DNA from: Sphingomonas sp.
GTDB taxonomy: Bacteria > Pseudomonadota > Alphaproteobacteria > Sphingomonadales > Sphingomonadaceae
Reading direction: 5' to 3'
Length of the DNA stretch: 64,000 nt
Assembly (NCBI RefSeq): GCF_013816785.1
Contig: NZ_JACDDV010000001.1
Location: 1 to 64,000 of the forward strand
Position numbers and translations under genes: made by a program. Shown one piece after another: positions 44,391 to 55,628 of this stretch. Position 1 is the first letter of the stretch. The number at the start of each line of letters is the position of its first letter. The notes beneath the pieces are model-generated. The model was given only the letters and a program-made list of their open reading frames with translations. It was not told the DNA's origin and did not search any database.

Positions 44391-44885
44391 TCAGGGGTAG
44401 CTGATCGCGATCACCTCGGAGCTTTTCTCGCCCGCGGGCAGCCGCACGGCCCGCTCGTCGCCGACCCGCGCCCCGACCAGTGCCCGGGCGATCGGCGCGA
44501 CCCAGCTGATTCGCCCGGCAGTGGCGTCGGCCTCGTCTTCGCCGACCAATGTCAGAATGCGCCGCGCGTCCTCCTCGTCGGCCAGCTCGACCGTCGCGCC
44601 AAAGCGGACCGAGTCGCGCTCGACCTGGGCGGCCGAGTCGACTATTTTGGCCTGTTTCATCACCGTGGAGAGATAGGACAGTCGCCGGTCGATCTCGCGC
44701 AATCGCTTGCGGCCGTAGATATAGTCGCCGTTTTCCGAGCGGTCGCCATTGCCCGCCGCCCATGAAATGGTGTCGACCAGGCCGGGCCGCTCGATGGAGA
44801 ATAATTGCTCATATTCGGCGCGGACGCGCGCGAATCCCTCGGGCGTGATGAACCGTGGCGAGCGCCGGCCGTCCGCGTCGGCCAT
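44391..44885 (-). CDS. greB: Transcription elongation factor GreB/GreA family
   Basis: FITPEGFARVRAEYEQL, GDRSENGDYIYGRKRLREIDRRLSYL, FGATVELADEED. Confidence 0.92.
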   Translation of the reverse strand: MADADGRRSPRFITPEGFARVRAEYEQLFSIERPGLVDTISWAAGNGDRSENGDYIYGRKRLREIDRRLSYLSTVMKQAKIVDSAAQVERDSVRFGATVELADEEDARRILTLVGEDEADATAGRISWVAPIARALVGARVGDERAVRLPAGEKSSEVIAISYP

Positions 44886-46876
44886 CAGCCGGGGCGCGAC
44901 GTCTTGCCGAGATAGGCCGAAATATGCACCGGCTGCGGGCCGGGCAGCGACGGGTTGAGTCGGTCATAGACGACGCTATTCTCGAGCACCCGCTGGACGT
45001 AGCCGCGCGTCTCGGTGAACGGGATGCGCTCGATCCAGGTAATCATGTCGATGCTCGATGTACGCGGATCGCCATAGGCGTTGATCCACTTGCGGACATT
45101 GCCCGAACCGGCGTTGTAGCTGGCGACCGCCAGCGGATAGCTGCCGTCCCAGTTATTGAGCAGCCGCTGGAAATACGCGCTGCCAAGCATGACGTTGTAG
45201 CTCGGTTCGGTCGTCAGCCGGGCATAGTCGTAGCCGATGCCCATCTTGTCCGCCTGCTCGCGCGCCGTTCCGGGCATCAGCTGCATCAGACCGCGCGCCC
45301 CCGCGCCCGAGATGGCGGCGCGGTCGAAGCTCGACTCCTGCCGGGTGATGCCGTTGACCAGCGACCACAGCCGCCCCGATCCGGCATAGCCGACATGGGT
45401 CGGGAAGGCTGACTTGTAGTAAAAGGCCGACCCGTTGTTGCGCGCGGCGCGGGCGGTCCACACCGCCAAATCCTGCCGGTAGACATTGGGCGCAAGCTCG
45501 GTCGCGAGGAGCCGGTCGCCGTCATTATCGAGCGCCTCGGCCAGCGCCCGCACAAACAACGTCTGCTCGTCGCGCCGGCCTTGCGACCCAAGCGTGCGGA
45601 TCGCGCGGACCATCGATTTTCGCTGAAACGCCTGCCGTTGCACGTCGGTCACCTGCGACGACGGCATTCCGGGCGGCGTCGGGACGGTGCGGCCGAGCCG
45701 TTCCAGCGCGAGTTGGCCGTAGAACAGTTCCGGCGTGCGCGCTGCCTGCTCGAAATGACTGTTGGCTGCGCCGAGGTTGCGGGCCTGGAGCGCCGCGCGC
45801 CCGGCCCAGTACCAGCCTTTAGTCGCCACCTGCAGCGATTTGCCGCCGCGGGCATATTTGTCGAACAGGACCATCGCGTCGCCGTAGCGGCCGAGCCGCT
45901 CATAGGCGATCAGTCCGGCGGTCCAGGTCAGCGACGTATAATTATCGCGCAGCGAATAGCTTTGGGCGGAAATGTCCGTCCCCGGCGCGAATGCATCGTC
46001 GACCTGGCGGGCGATATCATAGGCGGCCTGATATTGGCGGTCGGCCATCGCGCTTCGCGTCAACACGAGCAGCATCTCGACGAATCGTTCGGGGCTGGCC
46101 GGCTGTTCGACGAACGAATGGGGGCGGGCGAACAGCTGCCGAGCCGCACTGTCGCTGCCATAATCGTTGAGGTAACGAGCCCGATCCATCAACAAACCGG
46201 CATCGGTGGCAACCTGCGACGCGACCGTATTGTAGAGGGCGTTGCCCTCGGGCGAGCGGGTCTGCATGGCGATCCGCGCGGACAGGGAAGGACGGCGTGC
46301 CCCGCTGGACCATGGCATCATCCGCTGCGCGTCGGTCGCCTTCTTGGCGAACAGCAGCGCGTCGACCCTCTTGTCATGATCTTGCGGCGTGAACTGGCTG
46401 CCAAAGCGCGAAAACAGCGCCGCCTCGTCATAGGCCGACAGATCGCCAGAGGCCCAGGCACTGCGCGCCGCCGCCAGCGCCTCGGTTTGCCGGCTTGACG
46501 CCGCATAGGATTCGGCCAGCCGCGCCCAGCCGTTGCCCGTAGCCGGTTTGGAGGTTCGATAGAATGCGATCACCGTTTGCGGATTTTCACCTGGCCGCAT
46601 GGCTTTCTCGGCACTTTTTCTCAGGCCGCTCTCGCCCGGCCAGCCAGGATAGGCAGTGACGAAACGGGCATAATCGGCGAACGCATAGCCCTCACTCTGC
46701 CTAAGGCGGCGCCAGTCGTTGAGCGCGTAGCCGACGTCGGAATAGGCGGGCTGGACCGATGGCTGCGCAGCGTAGGACGGCGGGGCCGCAGGCGTCCACT
46801 GCTGCACCGCCGCGCTCGCCGACGTGGCCAAGAACAATGGAATGAAAATCCCGATCCGCCTCATGCTGGACTTCAT
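44885..46876 (-). CDS. Soluble lytic murein transglycosylase
   Basis: Signal peptide; SLT domain GITRQESSFDRAAISGAGARGLMQLMPGTA, LGSAYFQRLLNNWDGSYPLAVASYNAGSGNVRKWI. Confidence 0.92.
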   Translation of the reverse strand: MKSSMRRIGIFIPLFLATSASAAVQQWTPAAPPSYAAQPSVQPAYSDVGYALNDWRRLRQSEGYAFADYARFVTAYPGWPGESGLRKSAEKAMRPGENPQTVIAFYRTSKPATGNGWARLAESYAASSRQTEALAAARSAWASGDLSAYDEAALFSRFGSQFTPQDHDKRVDALLFAKKATDAQRMMPWSSGARRPSLSARIAMQTRSPEGNALYNTVASQVATDAGLLMDRARYLNDYGSDSAARQLFARPHSFVEQPASPERFVEMLLVLTRSAMADRQYQAAYDIARQVDDAFAPGTDISAQSYSLRDNYTSLTWTAGLIAYERLGRYGDAMVLFDKYARGGKSLQVATKGWYWAGRAALQARNLGAANSHFEQAARTPELFYGQLALERLGRTVPTPPGMPSSQVTDVQRQAFQRKSMVRAIRTLGSQGRRDEQTLFVRALAEALDNDGDRLLATELAPNVYRQDLAVWTARAARNNGSAFYYKSAFPTHVGYAGSGRLWSLVNGITRQESSFDRAAISGAGARGLMQLMPGTAREQADKMGIGYDYARLTTEPSYNVMLGSAYFQRLLNNWDGSYPLAVASYNAGSGNVRKWINAYGDPRTSSIDMITWIERIPFTETRGYVQRVLENSVVYDRLNPSLPGPQPVHISAYLGKTSRPG

Positions 46877-46964
46877 GCCGCCTCGGTCCTTATCAATCGC
46901 TGAACAACTCGCCGCATCGTGCGGGCGTTAACCCTTTCCATGAGTCCGGGTGAAGGAAAAATCT

Positions 46965-47837
46965 ATGTTTTTCGGGTCGATACCGGCGCTTGTGACTCCT
47001 TTTGCGGCAGGACGAGTGGATGAAGCGGCGTTCCGAGTCCTGGTCGACTGGCAGATCGACGAGGGCTCTTCGGCGCTGGTTCCGTGCGGCACGACGGGCG
47101 AGGCGGCCACCCTGTCGACCGACGAGCATCGCCGAGTGATCGCCCTTACGGTCGAGGTCACGCGCGGCCGCGTGCCGGTCATCGCGGGCTGCGGATCGAA
47201 TAATACCGCCCATGCGATCGAGCTGACGAGAAGCGCGAAAGATGCGGGGGCCGACGCGGCGCTCCATGTGCCCCCCTATTACAACCGGCCCAACCAGGGG
47301 GGCACTTATGCTCACCTCGCGGCGGTCGCCGATCTCGATATTCCGATCATCCTCTATAATGTGCCGTCGCGGACAATCACCGACATCTCGGTCGAAACGA
47401 TGGGGCGGCTGTCGCGCCTGCCGGGCGTGATCGGCGTCAAGGACGCGACCGGCAACCTCGCCCGCGTCACCGCCCAGCGGCTCGCCTGCGGCGAGGAGTT
47501 CATTCAGCTGAGCGGCAACGACGATATGGCGCTGGGCTTCAACGCGATGGGCGGGGTGGGGTGCATCTCGGTCACCGCCAACGTCGCGCCCAAGCTGTGC
47601 GCCGAGTTTCAGGCGGCCATGCGGCAAGGCCGCTGGGACGACGCGCTGGCGCTTCAGGACAAACTCTACCCGCTCCACGCCGCATTGTTCAGCGATGCCT
47701 CGCCCGGTCCGGCCAAACATGCGCTGTCGAAGGTTCGCCCCGGCTTCCCGACCGAGCTTCGCCTGCCGATGACCGAACCGTCTACCTCGTCGAGGGCGGC
47801 GGTCGACGCGGCATTGGTGCATGCCGGGCTGGCCTAA
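46965..47837 (+). CDS. dapA: 4-hydroxy-tetrahydrodipicolinate synthase
   Basis: MFFGSIPALVTPFAAGRVDEAAF, VPCGTTGEAATLS, YNVPSRTITDIS, GVKDATGNLARV; SD AAGGAAA before ATG 46965. Confidence 0.95.
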   Translation: MFFGSIPALVTPFAAGRVDEAAFRVLVDWQIDEGSSALVPCGTTGEAATLSTDEHRRVIALTVEVTRGRVPVIAGCGSNNTAHAIELTRSAKDAGADAALHVPPYYNRPNQGGTYAHLAAVADLDIPIILYNVPSRTITDISVETMGRLSRLPGVIGVKDATGNLARVTAQRLACGEEFIQLSGNDDMALGFNAMGGVGCISVTANVAPKLCAEFQAAMRQGRWDDALALQDKLYPLHAALFSDASPGPAKHALSKVRPGFPTELRLPMTEPSTSSRAAVDAALVHAGLA

Positions 47838-47883
47838 GCGCTCTATGCTTTGCAGGGCACTGCGCACCGTCTAAGGCACCCGA

Positions 47884-48369
47884 GTGTCCAAGCCCCCCGT
47901 GTCCCCTTTCGACAAAGCCAAGATCGTCGCCGAGAACCGGCGCGCGCGCTATGATTATTTCGTCGAGGAACGGTTCGAGGCAGGGATCGAGCTGATGGGC
48001 ACCGAGGTCAAGGCGCTGCGCGGCGGCGAGGGGTCGATCGCCGAAAGCTATGCGCTGGTCGACGGCGACGAAGTATTTCTGATCAACTCGTCGATCCCCG
48101 AATATAGCCACGGCAACCGCATGAACCATGAACCTCGCCGCCGACGCCGCCTGCTGATGCGCGGGCGGGAAATCGCCAAGCTGCACGGCGCGATCACCCG
48201 GCAGGGGCTGACCCTCATTCCGCTGTCGATTTATTTCAACACCCGCGGCCGGGCCAAGATCGAGCTGGCGCTGGCGCGCGGCAAGAAGGTCCATGACAAG
48301 CGCGAGACGATCAAAGAACGCGAGTGGAAACGGGAACAGGGCCGCTTGTTGAGGCACAATAATGGTTGA
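47884..48369 (+). CDS. smpB: SsrA-binding protein SmpB
   Basis: [41 protein letters not shown]...; C-terminal basic tail. Confidence 0.96.
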   Translation: MSKPPVSPFDKAKIVAENRRARYDYFVEERFEAGIELMGTEVKALRGGEGSIAESYALVDGDEVFLINSSIPEYSHGNRMNHEPRRRRRLLMRGREIAKLHGAITRQGLTLIPLSIYFNTRGRAKIELALARGKKVHDKRETIKEREWKREQGRLLRHNNG

Positions 48370-48919
48370 AAACGCCGGTTTCTGGTCGCGCTTCATGGAG
48401 CGCCACGCGCCGTCGCGCGAGGAAGTGATGGAGAGCCGCTGGCTGCGTCCGTTCGGCGAGCGGGTCAAGCGCTCCGACCTGTGGCGTTTCACCCGCCGGT
48501 CGGTGCCGCGCGGGGTGTTCGCCGGGCTGTTTGTCGGCATTTTCCTGATGGTGCCGGGGCTGCAGATCGTCGGCGCGGCGCTGATGTCGATCCCGATGCG
48601 GGCCAATATCCCGATTGCGGCGGCAATGACCTTCCTGTCGAACCCGCTGACAACACCGTTCTTTCTGGTCGCGGCGATCGAAGTCGGCAACCGGCTCGGT
48701 TTTCACGCGGATCTGGCGGCGTTCGAGTATCTGCGCACTCATCACGCCAGCATCGGCGCGTGGCTTCGCTGGCTGCTGTCCGACGCTGCGCCGGCGCTGA
48801 TCTCGGGATTGTTTCTGATCGGGCTTGGCGTGGCGCTAGTGGGCTATATTGTGTCGCTCGTTGGATGGCGCTGGTGGGTCGGCCGCAAATGGCGGCAGCG
48901 ATATGCGCGCGCGACTTGA
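48362..48919 (+). CDS. DUF2062 domain membrane protein
   Basis: [59 protein letters not shown]. Confidence 0.88.
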   Translation: MVENAGFWSRFMERHAPSREEVMESRWLRPFGERVKRSDLWRFTRRSVPRGVFAGLFVGIFLMVPGLQIVGAALMSIPMRANIPIAAAMTFLSNPLTTPFFLVAAIEVGNRLGFHADLAAFEYLRTHHASIGAWLRWLLSDAAPALISGLFLIGLGVALVGYIVSLVGWRWWVGRKWRQRYARAT

Positions 48920-49015
48920 GTGGCGCTGAGGCTTTGGGATTGGAAAATGTTGATGAATAGTTGGATGGCTGGACTTTTGGCGGGTTCCGCGCTGCCGGTC
49001 CGAATGTGGTGAGCT

Positions 49016-51406
49016 TTGCTCTACAAACAGCTCGATCTCGCTGAAACGCAGTCGCTCGACGGCGACATGCGCTGGCTGTTGCCGGCGTTGGTCGCCGCGG
49101 CGGCCGCCAGCGGGGCGCTGCTGTTCTACCTGCTGGCTCAGCCGATCTATGCCGGGCTGTTTTTCGCCAGTTTTGTAGCAATGCTGGTCGCGGTGTTCGT
49201 CATCGACCGCCGCGGCGGGACGCCGGTCGAGATGGCGCCGATCGTTCTGCCCGATTTGCAGCTGATCGGATCGTCACTTGCCCTTGCCAGCGATCCGGTC
49301 GCGCTGACCGACCCTGACGGATCGCTGAAGTCGATCAACCCAGCATATAGGACGCGCTTCGGCGCCAGCGTCACTCCGCTCGAGATATTCGCCGAACCAG
49401 GCGCCCGGGCCGCCGTCGCCGAGTTGCGCAGCACCGCCTGGCGCGACGGGGAAGCGGAGGCGCAGGGGCTTGTGATCGACAATAGCCCGATGTCGATACG
49501 GGTCGAACGCGTTGGGGCCGGCAACGACCTCCTGCTGTGGCGGTTGGGCAATGCCGACGCGCCCGACCCGTTGCTGGTCGCCGCCAAGCGGATTGCTGGT
49601 GCCACCGGCGAACGGTTCGCGTCGGCCGGGGTGCTTGCCGCGTTGATCGATTCGGATGGGCGGCTGCTGGCCGCCAACAAGCTATTTGCCGACCGCGCGC
49701 TCGCCGGCGACCACGGCCATGACCGGTCGCCGCTGTTCACCGACCTGGTCGACACGACCGCCGACGGCCACCTTCGCCTGATTGCCGAGGGCGAGGGAGC
49801 GCGTGATCTTCGCGGGGTTCATGTCCCGCTCGATGCCGGCCGCGAAGACGGTGCAGGCACGCTCCTGATGTTCGACTTCCACGAAGGCGCCGGACTGGCC
49901 AGTTCGACCAACGTCCAGGTGCTGTTGGAAATGCTGCCGATCGGGCTGGCCTTGGTTGATCGCGACGGTCGTTTCCTGACCATGAACAAGGCATTCCACG
50001 TCGCCGGCGGCCTCGGCGGAGCGGAAATGCCGGCCTATCCCGGCGACCTGGTCGTCAAGGAGGACAAGGGGCCGGTCGCCGATGCTATCCGGCGCAATGC
50101 GCGTGGCCCGTCGATGTCGGGCGACATTCCGGTCCGCCTCCGCCACCAGCCGGCGGAGCCGGTCGCGCTGACCGTTGCCGGGCTGCGCGGGCTGGGTGAC
50201 GCCGCGGTACTGCTGCTGCTCAAGGACAATAGCGAGGAGGCCAAGCTCAAGCGCCAGGTCGCGCAGGCGACCAAGATGCAGGCGGTTGGCCAACTTGCCG
50301 GCGGCGTGGCTCATGACTTCAACAATATCCTGACGGCGATCCTCGGCCATTGCGACCTGATGCTGATGCGGCACACCCCCGGCGACAGCGATTATGACGA
50401 TATCCAACAGGTTAAGTCGAACTCGAACCGCGCTGCGGGCTTGACCCGCCAGCTACTCGCCTTCTCCCGCCAGCAGACGCTGCGGCCCCAACTGCTCCAA
50501 TTGCCCGATGTTGTGAGCGAAGTGTCGCATTTGTTGAAGCGCCTGCTCGGTGAGACCGTCAATCTCTCGGTCAAGCACGGCCGTGACCTCGGCGCGATCC
50601 GCGCCGACCCGGGCCAGCTTGAGCAGGTGATCGTCAACCTGGCCGTCAATGCGCGCGACGCCATGCTCGGCAACGGCGGCGGGACGCTGACGATTCAGAC
50701 CTATTCGATCCGCGCCGACCAGGTCGCCGACCTCGGCAGCGACATTCTGCCGGTCGCCGACTATACGGCGCTATCGATCGCCGACAGCGGCAGCGGTATT
50801 CCGCCTTCGATTCTGGGCAAGGTGTTCGAGCCGTTTTTCACCACCAAGGAAGTCGGCAAGGGCACCGGGCTGGGCCTGTCGACCGTCTATGGCATCGTCA
50901 AACAATCGGGCGGTTTCATCTTTGCTGACTCCAAGGTCGGGGAGGGGACCCGCTTCACCATCTACCTGCCGGTCCACGCCATCGAAAAGGAACGGGCGGT
51001 GCGCCGCCCCGCTCGAGCCGAGGCCGAGAGTGAATTGTGGGGGACCGGGACCATCCTGCTGGTCGAGGACGAGCCGATGGTCCGCACCGTCGCCGAGCGC
51101 GCGCTGACGCGCCACGGCTATCATGTGCTGACCGCCGCCAACGGCGAGGAGGCGCTGGAGATCGTCGAGCGGGGTGATGACATTGCATTGCTCATTTCCG
51201 ACGTGGTGATGCCGTTGATGGATGGGCCGACCATGGTTCGCGAAGCGCGCAAGTCGCGGCCCGAGCTGCCGATATTGTTCATGTCGGGCTACGCCGAGGA
51301 GCAATTGCGAAAATCGATCGACATCGCCAACGTCGCGTTCCTGCCCAAGCCCTTCTCGGTAAAGGAACTGGCCGAGGCGGTCCGCGCGGCCCTGGCCGAC
51401 AAATAA
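49016..51406 (+). CDS. cckA: Hybrid sensor histidine kinase CckA
   Basis: Two N-terminal TM segments, PAS-like regions, HisKA ([22 protein letters not shown]), HATPase, C-terminal REC ([35 protein letters not shown]). Confidence 0.9.
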   Translation: MLYKQLDLAETQSLDGDMRWLLPALVAAAAASGALLFYLLAQPIYAGLFFASFVAMLVAVFVIDRRGGTPVEMAPIVLPDLQLIGSSLALASDPVALTDPDGSLKSINPAYRTRFGASVTPLEIFAEPGARAAVAELRSTAWRDGEAEAQGLVIDNSPMSIRVERVGAGNDLLLWRLGNADAPDPLLVAAKRIAGATGERFASAGVLAALIDSDGRLLAANKLFADRALAGDHGHDRSPLFTDLVDTTADGHLRLIAEGEGARDLRGVHVPLDAGREDGAGTLLMFDFHEGAGLASSTNVQVLLEMLPIGLALVDRDGRFLTMNKAFHVAGGLGGAEMPAYPGDLVVKEDKGPVADAIRRNARGPSMSGDIPVRLRHQPAEPVALTVAGLRGLGDAAVLLLLKDNSEEAKLKRQVAQATKMQAVGQLAGGVAHDFNNILTAILGHCDLMLMRHTPGDSDYDDIQQVKSNSNRAAGLTRQLLAFSRQQTLRPQLLQLPDVVSEVSHLLKRLLGETVNLSVKHGRDLGAIRADPGQLEQVIVNLAVNARDAMLGNGGGTLTIQTYSIRADQVADLGSDILPVADYTALSIADSGSGIPPSILGKVFEPFFTTKEVGKGTGLGLSTVYGIVKQSGGFIFADSKVGEGTRFTIYLPVHAIEKERAVRRPARAEAESELWGTGTILLVEDEPMVRTVAERALTRHGYHVLTAANGEEALEIVERGDDIALLISDVVMPLMDGPTMVREARKSRPELPILFMSGYAEEQLRKSIDIANVAFLPKPFSVKELAEAVRAALADK

Positions 51407-51445
51407 CTCTTTTCTTAGCCGAAACGGCTGCTATCTGCAGAACGC

Positions 51446-51817
51446 ATGTCGGGGTCGCGTAACATCTTGATCGTCGAAGACGAACCGCTCATCGCGATGA
51501 TGCTGGAAGATTTCATTCTCTCGCTGGGGCACGGAGTCAGCGGTACCTGCGACAGCGTCGCGTCCGCGCTCGACGAGGTCGCGAAGGGCGGATTCGATCT
51601 TGCCATCCTCGATGTCAATTTGAAGGGGAAGAGCGTCTGGCCGGTGGCTACCGCCCTGCGCAGTCAGGGAATACCGTTCGTCCTCGCCAGCGGCGGTCAT
51701 GTCGACCCGCCGCCGCCCGAATTCGCCGACGTGCCGATGATCGAAAAACCCTATACGATCGACCGGGTGACGCCGATCATCGCGGCTGCGCTGGCCAGGC
51801 CCAACGCAGCGGCATAA
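51446..51817 (+). CDS. Single-domain response regulator
   Basis: REC only: ILIVEDEPLIAMMLEDFILSLGH... AILDVNLKGKSVWPVA... MIEKPYTIDRV. Confidence 0.88.
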   Translation: MSGSRNILIVEDEPLIAMMLEDFILSLGHGVSGTCDSVASALDEVAKGGFDLAILDVNLKGKSVWPVATALRSQGIPFVLASGGHVDPPPPEFADVPMIEKPYTIDRVTPIIAAALARPNAAA

Positions 51818-51836
51818 CATTCTTCAATCGCCAACT

Positions 51837-51851
51837 GTTCTCTTCTTGTTC
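51837..51851 (+). promoter_or_regulatory. Candidate alphaproteobacterial LexA (SOS) box upstream of recA
   Basis: GTTC-tcttctt-GTTC matches GTTC-N7-GTTC; 66 nt before the recA start. Confidence 0.8.
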
Positions 51852-51917
51852 CCAAGGAACAAATAGGATACGCCTAGCTCATCCAAGGGGGCGGGACGCC
51901 TTCCCATTGACGAGAGG

Positions 51918-53000
51918 ATGAAGGGCATGGCAGCGCAGCTAAAGGTCGTCGGCACAGGTGGAGACAGCGTGAGTACTGATCGGGAAAAGGCATTGGAAGC
52001 GGCGCTAGCGCAGATCGACCGCGCGTTCGGCAAGGGCTCGGCGATGAAGCTTGGCAGTCGCGAAAAGATCGAGATCGAGACCATCTCTACCGGTTCGCTC
52101 GGGCTCGACATCGCGCTTGGCGTCGGGGGCCTCCCTCGTGGCCGGGTGATCGAGGTCTATGGACCCGAAAGCTCGGGCAAGACCACCCTCGCGCTCCACG
52201 TTATCGCCGAGGCACAGAAGGTCGGCGGGACCGCCGCCTTCGTCGACGCCGAACATGCGCTAGACCCGGGCTATGCCAAGAAATTGGGCGTCGACATCGA
52301 CAATCTGATCGTGTCTCAGCCCGATACCGGCGAGCAGGCGCTCGAGATCGTCGACACGCTGGTGCGTTCCAACGCGATCGACGTGCTGGTAATCGACTCG
52401 GTCGCCGCGCTGGTTCCGCGCGCCGAAATCGAGGGCGAGATGGGCGACAGCCATGTCGGCCTTCAGGCGCGGCTGATGAGCCAGTCGCTGCGCAAGCTGA
52501 CCGGCTCGATCAGCCGGTCCAAGTGCATCGTCATCTTCATCAACCAGCTGCGCATGAAAATCGGCGTGATGTACGGCAATCCCGAAACCACCACCGGCGG
52601 CAATGCACTCAAATTCTATGCCAGTGTGCGGCTCGACATCCGCCGTACCGGTCAGATCAAGGACCGCGATGACATTGTCGGCAACTCGACGCGGGTCAAG
52701 GTCGTCAAGAACAAGGTCGCGCCGCCGTTCAAGCAGGTCGAATTCGACATCATGTATGGCGAGGGCGTCAGCAAGATGGGCGAAATTCTCGACCTCGGCG
52801 TCAAGGCCGGGCTGATCGACAAGTCGGGCGCCTGGTTCAGCTATGATTCGATCCGCATCGGTCAGGGCCGAGAGAACGCCAAGACCTATCTCAAGGAAAA
52901 CCCTGAGATGGCGCAGCGGATCGAAAACGCCATTCGCGGCAAGACCGAGGAAGTCGGCGAAGCGCTGATGGTCGGCCCCGACGAGGTCGACGCGGAATAG
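51918..53000 (+). CDS. recA: Recombinase RecA
   Basis: [89 protein letters not shown]. Confidence 0.98.
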   Translation: MKGMAAQLKVVGTGGDSVSTDREKALEAALAQIDRAFGKGSAMKLGSREKIEIETISTGSLGLDIALGVGGLPRGRVIEVYGPESSGKTTLALHVIAEAQKVGGTAAFVDAEHALDPGYAKKLGVDIDNLIVSQPDTGEQALEIVDTLVRSNAIDVLVIDSVAALVPRAEIEGEMGDSHVGLQARLMSQSLRKLTGSISRSKCIVIFINQLRMKIGVMYGNPETTTGGNALKFYASVRLDIRRTGQIKDRDDIVGNSTRVKVVKNKVAPPFKQVEFDIMYGEGVSKMGEILDLGVKAGLIDKSGAWFSYDSIRIGQGRENAKTYLKENPEMAQRIENAIRGKTEEVGEALMVGPDEVDAE

Positions 53001-53029
53001 GCCGCGGTTCGATCTTTCGACAAATATTG

Positions 53030-53057
53030 AGGGCGCTCCGAACGGGGCGCCCTTTTT
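53030..53057 (+). terminator. Intrinsic terminator of recA
   Basis: AGGGCGC-tccgaacggg-GCGCCCT followed by TTTT. Confidence 0.85.
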
Positions 53058-54302
53058 CTAGCCTTGGTCCAACGGCGCATCTTTCGCGCCGAACAGCCGT
53101 CCGCGCTCGGTCACCAGCACGCACAGCAACGCCGTCACCCCGCACCCCGCGAGCCCGGCGACAAATGGAATTTGAGACCCGTCGAAGCTCTGGCCGATCG
53201 CCAGGCCGATAACGGCGCCGCCAATCGTCCCGATCACGCCCTGAACCGACGATGCGGTTCCGGCAATGGGACCCATATGGGCCATCGCCAACGTTCCCAA
53301 ATTGGCCGATGTGAAGGCGAAGGCGGCCATCACCAGCCCCTGCATCAGGGAAAAGACAATCAAATCTTCGCCGACGGTGGATGCGATCAATGCGTGACCG
53401 GCCGTGAGCACGGCGAACGCGATCAGCCCGCTATGCCCGACCCGCCTCAGTCCAAACCGCCCGACCACCCGCGAATTGGCGTAACTTGCGACCGCCATCG
53501 GCGCTGCGACGCCGGCAAAGACAAGCGCGATCATATCGGGTGCGTGAAACACGTCGAACACAATCTGCTGGATCGACGCGATATAGGCGGTCAGCCCGCC
53601 GAACACGGCGGTCAACCCGATCGTATAGCCGAGCGATTGGCGCTCGTTCAGCGTCGCGCCGATTGCCGACCCAATCTCCCGCCAATTGAGCGAACGCCGA
53701 TATTCCGAGTGTAGCGTCTCGGGTAGTCGTCGCCACGACCAGATCAGCATCGCAATCCCGTACGCGGTAAGGACGCCGAAGATTGCGCGCCACGGCGCAA
53801 TCAGCAGGATCGCCTGGCCGAGGCTCGGCGCCAGCACCGGCACCAGCATAAAGGTCATGAACACTAGGCTCATCACTCGCGCCATCGCCTCGCCTTCGAA
53901 CAAGTCGCGCACCATCGCCACGACCAGCACCCGCGTGACCGCCGCCGAGGCGCCCATCAAAACTCGCCCGGCGATTAGCAGTGGGAAGGTTGTAGCTAGC
54001 GAGCACAGCAGAGCGAATACCGCGTAAAGGCTGATGCCGGCGGCCAGCACCGGCTTTCGTCCGAACCGATCGGCGAGCGGGCCCCATATCAGCTGGGTTG
54101 CCCCGAACCCGAAGAAATAGGCGACGACTACCAATTGCCGTTGATTTTCCGCGACCACGCCCAAATCCGCGCCGATTGCCGGCAATGCCGGGATCATCGC
54201 GTCAATGGCGAAGGCATTGAGCGCCATTAGCCCAGCCAGGAGGGCGACACTTTCTCGTTCGCTCAGGCGGCGCTTGCCGGATGCGGGGTGGTGTTCGATC
54301 AT
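53058..54302 (-). CDS. MFS transporter, Bcr/CflA multidrug type
   Basis: 12-TM pattern; LMALNAFAIDAMIPALPAIGADLGV, GPLADRFGRKPVLAAGISLY. Confidence 0.88.
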   Translation of the reverse strand: MIEHHPASGKRRLSERESVALLAGLMALNAFAIDAMIPALPAIGADLGVVAENQRQLVVVAYFFGFGATQLIWGPLADRFGRKPVLAAGISLYAVFALLCSLATTFPLLIAGRVLMGASAAVTRVLVVAMVRDLFEGEAMARVMSLVFMTFMLVPVLAPSLGQAILLIAPWRAIFGVLTAYGIAMLIWSWRRLPETLHSEYRRSLNWREIGSAIGATLNERQSLGYTIGLTAVFGGLTAYIASIQQIVFDVFHAPDMIALVFAGVAAPMAVASYANSRVVGRFGLRRVGHSGLIAFAVLTAGHALIASTVGEDLIVFSLMQGLVMAAFAFTSANLGTLAMAHMGPIAGTASSVQGVIGTIGGAVIGLAIGQSFDGSQIPFVAGLAGCGVTALLCVLVTERGRLFGAKDAPLDQG

Positions 54303-54374
54303 CCGCGCCTGCTGGCGGAATGAGTTTCATCATGCAACACATGACGGCACGAAAGCCGACAAAAGGGAGCTGCC

Positions 54375-55625
54375 ATGCGACTTGCCCGCCGTCATTTCCT
54401 CGCCGCCAGCGCCACCCTCGCCGCCACGCCCCTTACCGGACTCGCCCGCGCGGCGACACAGGGTGCGTCGGACCTGAAGCCAGTTGCCTTGCCGCCGCCA
54501 ATCGGCCGCGGCGAGCGGCTCGACCGCCTCGCCCGCGCGCGCAGTCTAATGAAACGTCACGGCCTCGGTGCGATCCTCGTCGAAGCCGGGCCTAGCCTCG
54601 ATTATTTCACGGGGATCCAGTGGCGGCGCAGCGAGCGGCTGACCGGCGTAGTCATCCCCGTTGACGGCGATCCGATCGTCGTCACGCCTTTTTTCGAACA
54701 GCCGTCGATCAAGGAAATGCTCGGCGTGCCCGCCGAAATCCGCGTCTGGCAGGAGGATGACGAGCCGCTGAAGCTGGTCGCGGACTTTTTGAGAGAGCGA
54801 AAGATTGCTGATCTGCCAGTCGCATTCGAGGAGACCAACCGATTCTTCCTGATGGACCGCCTGAAGCAGGCGATGCCCTCGGCGGTGATCGTTAGTGCCA
54901 ACCCCGTCGTGCGCGCGCTACGGATGATCAAGTCGCCCGCCGAGCTGGCCTTGATGCAGACCGCCGCGGACATCATGGTGACGGCGCTCCGTTATGCGGG
55001 CGAGCGCACGCGCGAGGGCATGATCCCGGCCGACATCGATGCGATGATCGCAGCCGCGCATGAGGCGATGGGATCGGCTTATGACGGCGGCCTGGTCTTG
55101 ATCGGCGAAGCGTCGGCCTATCCGCACGGCAGCCATAAACCGCAAGTCGTCAGGCGCGGCGAGGTGGTGCTGTTGGATTGTACCTGCTCGGTTCACGGCT
55201 ATCAGGCGGATATCTCACGCAGCTTCGTGTTTGGCGATGCTAGCGCCGCGCAGCGGAAAGTTTGGGATCAGGTACATCGCGGGCAGCAGATCGCATTGGC
55301 GGCGGCCAAACTCGGCACGCCGGCGGGCAGCGTCGACGATTCGGTGCGCCGCGCCTACGAAAGCTGGGGATACGGGCCGCGCTACAAACTGCCCGGCACG
55401 TCGCACCGCACCGGCCACGGCATCGGCATGGAAGTGCACGAGCCGGTCAATCTGGTCCATGGAGAGACGACCCCGCTCGCCGCCGGCATGTGCTTTTCCA
55501 ACGAGCCGGGCATCTATACTCCAGGCAAATTCGGCATCCGGCTCGAGGATTGTTTCCACATGACCGACGCGGCGCCGAAGTGGTTCAGCGTCCCGCCGCC
55601 GTCGATCGATCAGCCGTTCGGCTGA
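54375..55625 (+). CDS. M24 family Xaa-Pro peptidase, Tat-exported
   Basis: Tat-like MRLARRHFLAASATLAATPLTGLARA; VVLLDCTCSVHGYQADISRSF, GTSHRTGHGIGMEVHEP, SNEPGIYTPGKFGIRLED. Confidence 0.9.
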   Translation: MRLARRHFLAASATLAATPLTGLARAATQGASDLKPVALPPPIGRGERLDRLARARSLMKRHGLGAILVEAGPSLDYFTGIQWRRSERLTGVVIPVDGDPIVVTPFFEQPSIKEMLGVPAEIRVWQEDDEPLKLVADFLRERKIADLPVAFEETNRFFLMDRLKQAMPSAVIVSANPVVRALRMIKSPAELALMQTAADIMVTALRYAGERTREGMIPADIDAMIAAAHEAMGSAYDGGLVLIGEASAYPHGSHKPQVVRRGEVVLLDCTCSVHGYQADISRSFVFGDASAAQRKVWDQVHRGQQIALAAAKLGTPAGSVDDSVRRAYESWGYGPRYKLPGTSHRTGHGIGMEVHEPVNLVHGETTPLAAGMCFSNEPGIYTPGKFGIRLEDCFHMTDAAPKWFSVPPPSIDQPFG

Positions 55626-55628
55626 CGA

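Noticed and set aside
46920-46945. TTAACC half-site upstream of dapA as a CtrA site
   Set aside because: No second TTAA at 7-nt spacing (TTAAccctttcCATG)
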